Source of the DNA: Planctomycetota bacterium
GTDB lineage: Bacteria > Planctomycetota > Planctomycetia > Pirellulales > Pirellulaceae
Reading direction: 5' to 3'
Length of the DNA stretch: 34,398 nt
Assembly: GCA_963204995.1 (NCBI GenBank)
Contig: CAUJKL010000217.1
Span: 1-34,398 of the forward strand
Shown: positions 25,942 through 34,398 of the stretch, in pieces
How positions within the stretch are numbered: the first letter of the stretch is position 1
How the letters are laid out: every line of letters starts with the position of its first letter
Translations under genes and position numbers: made by a program
Notes under the pieces: model-generated
Told to the model about the DNA's origin: nothing
Database searches by the model: none
What the model saw: the letters and a program-made list of their open reading frames with translations, nothing else

Positions 25942-27369
25942 GTGAGTACGCACGCCGCCTCGACGTCTCCGCAACGGGCTGCGCGGATCGGAATCGTCGG
26001 CGGTGGATTGGCCGGACTTGCGGCGGCCGTGGCGCTGGCCGAGTCGGGGCAGTCCGTCGAGTTGTTCGAGTCGAAGAGAAGGCTCGGCGGTCGAGCAACC
26101 TCGTTCGAAGATCCGCACACGAACGAATCGATCGACAACTGTCAGCATGTTGCGATGGGGTGCTGTACCAACTTTCTCGACTTCTGCGAGCGAGCGAACG
26201 TTCGGCATCTCTTGCGGCGCGACTCGCGGCTTCACTTCTTTGCGCGAGACGGGCGACGGAACGATCTGTGTGCTGTCAGTTGGCTACCGGCACCATTGCA
26301 TCTTGCGTGGGCCTTCCTGCGACTGTCCTATCTCAGCCTGCGGGAGCGAGTTCACGTTTGTCGCGGCCTCGTGCGACTAGCCCAATCTTCATCCCCCACG
26401 GGAAACGAACAACTCACGATCGGAACGTGGCTGCGCAAGGACGGCCAATCCGAACGAGCGATCCGCTGCTTTTGGGAAGTCGTACTGGTGAGTGCATTGG
26501 CCGAATCGCTAGATCGAGCATCTTTCGTGGCGGCTCGCCAGGTGTTCGTCGATGGTTTCCTGCGCGCCAACGCGGCTTATCAGGTTTATGTTCCGGCGGT
26601 TCCCTTGCAACAGTTGTACGACCGAGTGGCGGCCCACTTGTCCGAGCAGGGTGCCGCGATTCGTTTGGGCCAGGCTGTAAAGAGGATTGATCTAAGGGAG
26701 AACAATGTCTGTCTGGAACTTGGCGACGAGTCTGCGCATGAATTCGACTTCGTGATCGTTGCCGCAGAGTGGAGGCGAATGGCGGACATATTGCCGGGCG
26801 AGCTTTCAGGAATTGCGACTGCCGCCGAGGCGATCAGATCGTCTCCGATCACGTCGCTGCACTTGTGGTTCGATCGACCGATCATGGCTCTGCCGCACGC
26901 TGTACTCATCGACCGACTTAGCCAATGGGTCTTCGCCGCCCCGCCAGATAGCCGTACGGCCAAAGAACCAGCATCGCAGTACTATCAAGTTGTAATCAGC
27001 GCTTCACGGAACCTGGCCAGCCGCGACCGCGAGTCGGTACTCAGCGAAGTGCTGGAAGACTTGCGAGCAATTTGGCCGGTTGCTAAGCGAGCCAAGTTGC
27101 TCGATTGGCGGATGATCACGGAACAGCATGCGGTCTTTTCAATTACACCCGAAGTCGAGCGACTACGTCCGTCGCAGCAAACCGCATGTCCACCGATCTT
27201 ATTGGCGGGCGACTGGACTCAGACCGGTTGGCCAGCCACGATGGAAGGTGCCGTGCGTAGCGGCTATCTCGCGGCCGAAGCGATCCTTGCTCAACTCGGC
27301 AACGACCAGCCGCGAGTCGTCCCCGACCTCGAACCCAGTTGGCTCGCCCGCGCGTTGCGGCTGACGTAA
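25942..27369 (+). CDS. hpnE: Hydroxysqualene dehydroxylase HpnE (FAD-dependent)
   Basis: GTG start; 'RIGIVGGGLAGLAAAVALAESGQSVELFESKRRLGGRATSF' dinucleotide motif, C-terminal 'LLAGDWTQTGWPATMEGAVRSGYLAAEAIL'. Confidence 0.92.
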   Translation: MSTHAASTSPQRAARIGIVGGGLAGLAAAVALAESGQSVELFESKRRLGGRATSFEDPHTNESIDNCQHVAMGCCTNFLDFCERANVRHLLRRDSRLHFFARDGRRNDLCAVSWLPAPLHLAWAFLRLSYLSLRERVHVCRGLVRLAQSSSPTGNEQLTIGTWLRKDGQSERAIRCFWEVVLVSALAESLDRASFVAARQVFVDGFLRANAAYQVYVPAVPLQQLYDRVAAHLSEQGAAIRLGQAVKRIDLRENNVCLELGDESAHEFDFVIVAAEWRRMADILPGELSGIATAAEAIRSSPITSLHLWFDRPIMALPHAVLIDRLSQWVFAAPPDSRTAKEPASQYYQVVISASRNLASRDRESVLSEVLEDLRAIWPVAKRAKLLDWRMITEQHAVFSITPEVERLRPSQQTACPPILLAGDWTQTGWPATMEGAVRSGYLAAEAILAQLGNDQPRVVPDLEPSWLARALRLT

Positions 27370-27429
27370 CATGAGTCCCGGTCGCCACGACCGAAGTTTT
27401 GCCCCGATCGAACCAAAGTAGCAGTTCCC

Positions 27430-30078
27430 TTGACGCGCACTCGCCTTCTCATCGTTGCCATCATTGCCATCGCTTTCCTGTGGTGCTTCGGATCAGTCTT
27501 GTGTCGCGATCGCAGTTTCGGGTTTCGAGATGCCGCGAACTACTATTACCCGTTGTTTGAATGGGAATGCCACGAGTGGCGTGCCGGACGGTTACCGTTA
27601 TGGAACCCACTCGATAACGGCGGAACACCGGTACTAGCCGACACGACCTCCAGCGTTCTCTATCCAGGCAAACTTGTATTTACATTGCCGATCAGCTTTC
27701 GGTTGCGCTATCACCTCTACATCACCGCACACATCCTGCTGGCTGCGGGAATGGCTTATCGTCTGGCGAGGCACTGGCGGCACAGCGTTGAAGCCTCGGG
27801 GCTGGCAGCGATTTCGTATGCCTTCGGCGGTAGTGTGCTCTTTCAATATTGCAACGTTGTTTTCCTGGTTGGAGCAGCCTGGTTGCCGTTCGGCTTGCTG
27901 GCCGCTGATCGGATGCTACGTGAGCGAAGCTTCGGTTGGGCTCTGACGCTTGGCGCGACGCTGGCGCTGATGGTTCTGGGTGGCGATCCGCAAGCGGCGT
28001 ATCACACGGGGGTGCTATCGGCACTCTATGCGTTGTTGCTTCGTTACGATCGCGGAGCGGCTTCGCTCACGACAGTAAACTCATTTTGTAGGAGCCGCCC
28101 TGCCCTTCTCGCGACGGCAGCTGTCGCCGGGATCTGCCTCGCATTCGTCCAGATCCTTCCCGCAGCTGAGTGGGCGCGGCACAGCACTCGCGATTCGCCC
28201 GATGCTCCACGAAACGTGTACGAGATTGCCGCTTCGATCGTGCTAGGCAAGGCGTCGGACGAAACCGAGAACGGGGGCGGTTTGTTTACAAGTCCACAGA
28301 CAGGTACACATTCGCGGCACGTTTATGAGTTCTCAGTCGGCCCGTGGCATCTCACTGAGTTCGTGTGGCCGACCTTCTTTGGTCGCACGTTTCCTAAGAA
28401 CGAGCGCTGGAGTACGGCGTTTCCCGGCGAAGGCCGCACTTGGACGCCGTCGCTATATCTCGGATTGCTGCCGTTCGTGTTGGCGATCTGTAGCTGGCGA
28501 GTTCGGCGGTGCGATGCACGTGTACGTTTTCTGTCGTTACTCACGTTGCTCGCGTTGCTGGGAAGTTTCGGTTGGTACGGAGTTGGTTGGATCGTCTATG
28601 AGTTACGCGCGAGCTGGTTGAACCAGTCGCCGGACACCTTGTTAATCGGTGAGCCCGTTGGTGGGCTGTATTGGTTCTTCGTCACCTTGCTGCCGGGCTA
28701 TGTCTACTTCCGGTATCCCGCCAAGCTGCTTGTGATCGCATCGCTCGGTATCAGCATGTTAGCTGCTCGCGGTTGGGACGAAGTGCTTGCGGCGAACTCG
28801 CGTCGAATCGCCCGCGTGCTCGCTGCAATTGCCGCCATCAGCCTGTTCGCCGCTGCTGGATTCGGGCTATGTCAAACGCCGTGGAAGGCGTGGCTCGCCG
28901 AGACCGCTCCGGATGCGATCTTCGGATCGCTCGACATCGAGGCAACCACAGGCTGCGTCTTGAACGCCTTGTTACACGCAACGGTCTTGGGGCTCGGATA
29001 TTGGTTCCTGCTCCGCGCGACAAACTCGCGGCTTGCCCGTTCCCGCAGCGTGTTGCTACTCGGAATCACCGCGATCGAACTTTGTTTGGCCAACGGCTGG
29101 ATGACGCTTTCCATCCCCGGCGATGTGTGGTCGCAAAGACAACCGCTCGCCGAGGCAATCGTCTCCGCTGCGGATAGATCATCGCCACCGCGATTGTTTC
29201 GCGACTCGTCGGTAACGATGTTGCCGAAAGTGTGGAGTGAAGAAAGTGATGACGAGCGTCTCGCCGAGGTGGTCCGGTGGGAGCGTGCGAGCTTGCTGCC
29301 GAAGCATCATCTTCAGCAGGAGGTCGCCATAGTCGGAAGCCACACGACGCTGACATCCGCCGATTGGCAATCGTTCTTGCGAGTTGCTCGCCAGTGGGAC
29401 AGCGAGCGCGCGACCGATCAAGACGGCACGCTCCTGAATTCGATGTCCGTGCAGTTTCTAGCGACTGACAAGAGCATTCGGACATCAGAAGTCCACGAGT
29501 TGAACGCTACGTTGGAAGACAACGTCCGGTTGTACGCCGACTCGCGAGCGTTTCCTCGTGCATGGATCGTCCATGAAGTCGAAGTCATTCCGCCCTTAAC
29601 CAAGCGATCCCGCTCGGTGATCGATCAAAGGACTCGCGAGGTGTTCTTGGACGGTGATCGCCCGCGCGATCTTCGCTCGGTCGTCGTGCTTGAAGCGGAG
29701 GCGGTGCTAAGCCTTCCGAAATATCAAAACCTTCGGAAGGCTCACGAAGCGGAACCGTGCTCAATCACCCACTATTCGCCGCAACGTGTGGAGATTGCAG
29801 TGACCCTGACGGAACCCGGATGCCTTGTCTTCAATGACACGTTTTATCCCGGCTGGCACGCCGTTCGAGTGACGGACGGCGTAATCCACTAATTGGAACT
29901 CAATCTAGCCAATCGATTGATGCGAGCCGTGCTTTTGCCTGCTGGCCAGCATCGCGTCGTCTTTACGTACCGCCCACAACGAGTCGCCATCGGAGGCGTG
30001 GTAAGCGGTTGTGCTTGGCTACTGCTGCTGGCTTACGGTATTCGCTGGGCGCGTAAGTCCCCGACGGTCGTGACCTAA
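27430..30078 (+). pseudogene. YfhO-like multi-TM membrane protein, interrupted by in-frame TAA at 29890-29892
   Basis: TTG start, about 12 hydrophobic helices; 'CLVFNDTFYPGWHAVRVTDGVIH*LELNLANRLMRAVLLPAGQHRVVFTYRPQRVAIGG': the family's C-terminal 'YPGW...N.L.RAV.LPAG.H.V.F.Y.P' motif continues in the same frame past the stop. Confidence 0.7.
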
Positions 30079-30104
30079 GACGGTCCTCGCCCCATCAGGC
30101 GTTG

Positions 30105-31073
30105 TCAGATCTGATAGTTCGCATCGGGGTTCAACTCGTCCGGCGTTTCGGCACGAATACGGAGCTTAGGCGACTCGATCGTCACGGTCGTGCGAGGGGC
30201 GACGCTCTTGGTTAGCCAGACGCTCGAACCGATTACGCTGTCGTGGCCGATCACCGTCTTGCCGCCGAGTACGGTAGCGCTGGCGTAGATCACGACGCGA
30301 TCTTCTAGCGTCGGATGACGCTTCATGTTGCGTAAGATGTTGCCGTCGGCGTCCGTGGGAAAACTCAGAGCCCCCAGCGTCACACCTTGATAGAGTTTCA
30401 CATGGTTGCCGATTTCGCACGTCTCGCCGATTACGACTCCGGTCCCGTGATCGATGAAGAAGTGGTGGCCAATCTTGGCACCGGGATGGATGTCGATGCC
30501 CGTTTCTTTGTGAGCCCACTCGGTCATCATTCGCGGGATGAACGGGACACCGATCTTATGCAATTCGTGAGCGAGGCGATGCACCGTCACGGCTTCTAGG
30601 CCGGGGTAGCAGAAAATGACTTCGTCCAGATTCTTGCAAGCCGGATCGCCCACGAACGCGGCTTCGGCATCCGTTGCCAGAATGCTGCGTAAATCGGGTA
30701 TTCGTTCCAGAAAGTCGATAGCCATCGCTTGGCCCTTGGCTTCGTAATCGACTTGGTGTTCGCAATCTTCGATGCTCTTCGTGACACGATCTTCATGGTG
30801 GAGCGCACGCCCAATCTGGATCGTGAGCGTATCGTGCAAGCGGTCGATCAAATCTCCCACGTGATACGTCACGTTTCCCATGTGCAGACCTTCGCGACGC
30901 CGATAGCCGGGGTAGATGATCTCCTTCAAGTCTTCCAACGCTCCGATGATTTCTTCGTACTTGGGCAGCGGGCAATGCCCCAGATGATTGATCTTGCCGA
31001 CCTCGGAGTAGGTGCGCACGATCCGGTCGGTCAGGCGAGGCAGTTGTTCTTTGAGGCGAAAGTCCGATGACAT
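30105..31073 (-). CDS. Serine O-acetyltransferase (CysE/EpsC type)
   Basis: '[46 protein letters not shown]', left-handed beta-helix hexapeptides; start at [11 protein letters not shown]. Confidence 0.93.
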   Translation of the reverse strand: MSSDFRLKEQLPRLTDRIVRTYSEVGKINHLGHCPLPKYEEIIGALEDLKEIIYPGYRRREGLHMGNVTYHVGDLIDRLHDTLTIQIGRALHHEDRVTKSIEDCEHQVDYEAKGQAMAIDFLERIPDLRSILATDAEAAFVGDPACKNLDEVIFCYPGLEAVTVHRLAHELHKIGVPFIPRMMTEWAHKETGIDIHPGAKIGHHFFIDHGTGVVIGETCEIGNHVKLYQGVTLGALSFPTDADGNILRNMKRHPTLEDRVVIYASATVLGGKTVIGHDSVIGSSVWLTKSVAPRTTVTIESPKLRIRAETPDELNPDANYQI

Positions 31074-31383
31074 GCTAGGACTCCAAGAGGCCTGCGAATC
31101 GTTTGAGGCGATTCGCGGTGGCTGGTGGAAAGCGAAAGTAGAAACGCGATAGACACTATGTCTGCACTGCAAGTTGGTCCAGGTTACCCCGGACAACTAC
31201 AGAGACAACAGCAAGCAATGCTGCGAGGAGTGAGGAATCGAGGTCTCTGATGAATAGGCATAAACGCATTCCCTTTGCCGGGAATCGTAGGCATTACAAC
31301 CAGCACAATCAAGGTATCAGAATTATCTTCGGGCTTCGCGAGCCACAAAGTTTAGGCCATTCTTTTGGGACGAAATCTCTAAG

Positions 31384-33480
31384 TTACTCGTCTTCTTCGT
31401 CGTGGCCTTTGAACTTGGCCATGACCTCTTGTTGAATATTGCCGGGCATCACGTCGTAGTGGCTGAACTCCATGTGATAGCTGCCTTGACCGCCCGTCAT
31501 GCTGGACAACGTCCGAGCATACGTCATGACCTCGCGGAGCGGAATCTCCGCGTTCACGGTCTGCATTCCGCCGCCTGCCGTATCGGCTCCTTGAACGCGG
31601 CCGCCGCGAGATGACATGTCGCTATAGACGTCGCCGACATTCGATTCGGGAACCGTGATCGCGATCTTGACGATCGGTTCGAGCAAGCAAGGTCGCGCCT
31701 GCTCGAAGACTTGGCGAAAGACCATTCGCCCTGCCGTCTTAAAGGCTGCTTCGGAACTATCCACGGGATGATGCTTGCCGTAGTGGACCTCGATGCACAG
31801 ATCCTGCACCATCTGTCCCGCGATGACACCGCCTTCCAATCGTTCCTTAAAGCCCTTCTCGATCGCCGGCATGAAATTGCCGGGGATCACACCGCCCACC
31901 ACCGAATCGACCCACAAGAAATTGTGTTTCTCGTCATAGTGATAGGTCTTCATGCTCGGAAAGTTCACCTTCGTGCAGAACTCGTCCAAGTCGGTGCCGC
32001 GCGGCAATGGCCGCATGCGAATATGTACCTCCCCAAACTGACCGCGACCGCCGGATTGCTTCTTGTGACGGTAACTACCTTCGGCCGACGTTTGAATCGT
32101 CTCGCGGTACGAAATCTTCGGCTCGTGCGTATCGATTTCTAACTTGTCACGGCGAGCCAGACGTTGACGAATGACGGTCAGGTGCAATTCACTCATGCCC
32201 GTCATGACCAGTTCTTTCGTCTGGGCATTCAGTTCGACATGAAAGGTTGGATCTTCTTCGACGAGCTTATGAAGCGCGGTCGACATTTTCGTTTCATCGC
32301 CGCGACTCTTGGGCATCACGGCTAATCCCACCATCGGTGTCGGGAATTCGATCGGCGGCATGGCGATATCACCCAAGCTGCTGCCGATGTGCAAGTCCTC
32401 CATCTTGGCGACGGCGACGATGTCACCTGCCTCGGCACGATCGATCGGCGTCGTGGCTTCGCCCATCACTTCCAACAGCGGGCCCAGCTTGATGTCTTTC
32501 CGCGCGGTGGATGCGTGAAGGTGATCGTCCTTCTTCAGTTGCCCGGAGTAGACTCGGATGAAACTCAGCTTCTGTACGAAAGGGTCGATGCGAGTCTTGA
32601 ACACCTGAGCGACTAACGTGCCGTTGGGGTCGGGAGTGACTTGGACCTCCGCGCCGTCTTTCGTCGCGGTCCGCGCGACGTCACCGGGAGCCAGCCCACA
32701 GATGTCGATAGCGTCAAGCAACTCGGAGACTCCGATGTCCTTGAGGCCCGAACAGCAGACGATCGGAATGAAGGTACCAGCAGCAACTGCCTTGACGATC
32801 AAACCCGACAACTCGGCCAGCGATGGCGACGTACCCTCGAAATATCGCTCCAGCATCGCTTCGTCCGATTCGATGATCGATTCAACCAGCGAGTCGTGGA
32901 TTTCGCTGGGGTCGACCAACGCGCCGCTTGTATCTTCGGGTAAGTTCAGTGTACTGGCGACGCCACGGAAGCTGGCTCCCGATCCAAGCGGAACGTTCAA
33001 CAAGACACAGGCACCGCCCCACAACTCGCGTATGTCGTTGACCAGCCCCTCGAAATCGATGTTATCAGTATCCATGCGATTGATCACGATCATTCGCCCG
33101 ATACCAGCCTTCTCGGCTTCCTTGAACATCCGCCGCGTATTGACAGCGATGCCCGAATGCGCGTCGATGACGATGGCCGCCGTCTCAACCGCTCGCAACG
33201 CGCCAATCGCCTGGCCGACGAAATCGGGATAGCCCGGTGTGTCGATCAGATTAAATCGCTTGCCAGCATGGTTGCAATGCACAACACTCGCTTCGATCGA
33301 GTACTTGTGATCTTTCTCTTCTTGATCAAAGTCGCAGATGCTTGTGCCATCAGCGACACTAGGGTTACTGCTGACTGCTCCCGTTTTGACCAAAATCTTG
33401 TCGACCAGCGTTGTCTTGCCAGCCGAACCGTGACCACAAAACGCAATGTTGCGGATGTCTGCGACTTTCACCTTCGCCAT
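31384..33480 (-). CDS. Elongation factor G-like GTPase (non-canonical EF-G paralogue)
   Basis: P-loop GHGSAGKTT, 'DTPGYPDFVGQAIGALRAVETAAIVIDAHSG', 'INRMD', C-terminal 'MSSRGGRVQG...EIPLREVMTYARTLSSMTGGQGSYHMEFSHYD'. Confidence 0.9.
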   Translation of the reverse strand: MAKVKVADIRNIAFCGHGSAGKTTLVDKILVKTGAVSSNPSVADGTSICDFDQEEKDHKYSIEASVVHCNHAGKRFNLIDTPGYPDFVGQAIGALRAVETAAIVIDAHSGIAVNTRRMFKEAEKAGIGRMIVINRMDTDNIDFEGLVNDIRELWGGACVLLNVPLGSGASFRGVASTLNLPEDTSGALVDPSEIHDSLVESIIESDEAMLERYFEGTSPSLAELSGLIVKAVAAGTFIPIVCCSGLKDIGVSELLDAIDICGLAPGDVARTATKDGAEVQVTPDPNGTLVAQVFKTRIDPFVQKLSFIRVYSGQLKKDDHLHASTARKDIKLGPLLEVMGEATTPIDRAEAGDIVAVAKMEDLHIGSSLGDIAMPPIEFPTPMVGLAVMPKSRGDETKMSTALHKLVEEDPTFHVELNAQTKELVMTGMSELHLTVIRQRLARRDKLEIDTHEPKISYRETIQTSAEGSYRHKKQSGGRGQFGEVHIRMRPLPRGTDLDEFCTKVNFPSMKTYHYDEKHNFLWVDSVVGGVIPGNFMPAIEKGFKERLEGGVIAGQMVQDLCIEVHYGKHHPVDSSEAAFKTAGRMVFRQVFEQARPCLLEPIVKIAITVPESNVGDVYSDMSSRGGRVQGADTAGGGMQTVNAEIPLREVMTYARTLSSMTGGQGSYHMEFSHYDVMPGNIQQEVMAKFKGHDEEDE

Positions 33481-33523
33481 GCGGATGTTCCTTATTCAGT
33501 CGTTTCCTCGGCACTGGTATATA

Positions 33524-33578
33524 TGTAGCCGAAGTCGGGAGTCTTCGTAATATCTGAAGTCTCACGACTTCGGCTACA
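33524..33578. repeat. REP/BIME-like palindromic repeat (GAAGTC type)
   Basis: TGTAGCCGAAGTCGGGAGTCTTCG (33524-33547) versus TGAAGTCTCACGACTTCGGCTACA (33555-33578): 21/24 as inverted repeat; GTAG foot; right arm folds GAAGTC-TCAC-GACTTC. Confidence 0.85.
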
Positions 33579-33608
33579 GGTACGTTGTCTTCTGTTAGAT
33601 TCTCGCGT

Positions 33609-34340
33609 TCATTTTTTAAAGCCGCCGATCTTGGCTGCCGACACCGCGTCCGCGATTGTCAGCGTCCGTTCGTATAAGGCTCGACCGATGATACAGCCAG
33701 CCATATCCATCCGAGCCAATTGGCGGACATCTTCGACATTCGTCACGCCCCCCGACGCAATTACTGGGATATCGACCGCCTCCTTCATCTCGAGCATCGC
33801 GGGCAGGTTCGTGCCCGCCATCATGCCATCCTTTGCAATGTCGGTATAGACGATCGCGGCGAGCGGTTCGTCGGCATACTGCTTTGCCATATCCGTGGCC
33901 GAGACGTCGCTGACATCCAGCCAGCCATCCGTCGCAACTCGCCCGTTGCGTGCATCAATTCCCAGTACCAGCTGCTGCGGATAGGTGCGGCACATCTCGC
34001 GGAACCAGTCAGGCTCCTTGAGCGCCTTCGTGCCGATCACCAAACGATACAGCCCTGCGTCCAGCCACGATTTGATTGTCGCTTCGTCGCGCACTCCACC
34101 TCCCAGTTCGCACGGGATATCGACGGCGGCGAGGATTGCGGCGACGGCTGCTTTATTGGCGGAAGTTCCATCGCGAGCTCCGTCCAAATCGACGAGATGC
34201 AGATACTCCGCACCTTCATCGACCCACCGACGAGCCATTGCCGCCGGGTCGTCACCGAACACCGTTTCGCGTTTGTAGTCGCCTTGCTGAAGGCGAACAC
34301 ACTTCCCACCACGCAGGTCGATCGCAGGCCAGATTTGCAT
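33609..34340 (-). CDS. hisA: 1-(5-phosphoribosyl)-5-[(5-phosphoribosylamino)methylideneamino]imidazole-4-carboxamide isomerase
   Basis: MQIWPAIDLRGGKCVRLQQGDYKRETVFGDDP, 'LHLVDLDGA', 'VPVIASGGV'-type motif (IPVIASGGVTNVEDV). Confidence 0.96.
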   Translation of the reverse strand: MQIWPAIDLRGGKCVRLQQGDYKRETVFGDDPAAMARRWVDEGAEYLHLVDLDGARDGTSANKAAVAAILAAVDIPCELGGGVRDEATIKSWLDAGLYRLVIGTKALKEPDWFREMCRTYPQQLVLGIDARNGRVATDGWLDVSDVSATDMAKQYADEPLAAIVYTDIAKDGMMAGTNLPAMLEMKEAVDIPVIASGGVTNVEDVRQLARMDMAGCIIGRALYERTLTIADAVSAAKIGGFKK

Positions 34341-34398
34341 CCTTCTCTATCCGCTCTCTAGGAGTCGAAGAAAGGTCGCAATATGCCACAGCGTTGGG

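Overview
The window reads as a planctomycete-like chromosome segment (inference from gene content and style; no 16S or marker search was possible). Left to right it contains: the 3' end of a probable CBS-domain protein; a small conserved-looking protein; a lone nucleotidyltransferase; a TPR lipoprotein; and an intergenic stretch with a sigma-54-like promoter and a terminator hairpin (possible sRNA). Next is a minus-strand operon encoding a 1089-aa TPR protein, ExbB/TolQ, ExbD/TolR and a 1666-aa membrane protein. That giant protein has three N-terminal TM helices, about 1100 aa of low-complexity linker and a C-terminal prenyltransferase/squalene-cyclase-like toroid domain. It is followed by an apparently solitary N6-adenine DNA methyltransferase, a repeat-dense intergenic region and an Unstab_antitox/ParE-RelE toxin-antitoxin pair. 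The right half carries an SDR epimerase / small jelly-roll protein / creatininase / DUF1080 run, a CBS protein, ispH, hpnC-hpnD-hpnE, a YfhO-like gene with an in-frame stop, a CysE-type serine acetyltransferase, an EF-G paralogue and hisA. The most interesting items are (1) the Tol/Ton-like operon whose putative energy transducer ends in an alpha/alpha toroid, (2) several unrelated-in-sequence palindromic repeats that share a GTAG/GTGG 'foot' and paired-hairpin layout (REP/BIME-like), one of them inside that operon, (3) a possible sigma-54-driven structured small RNA, and (4) the in-frame stop in the YfhO-like gene. All family calls come from reading motifs by eye, with no database searches.
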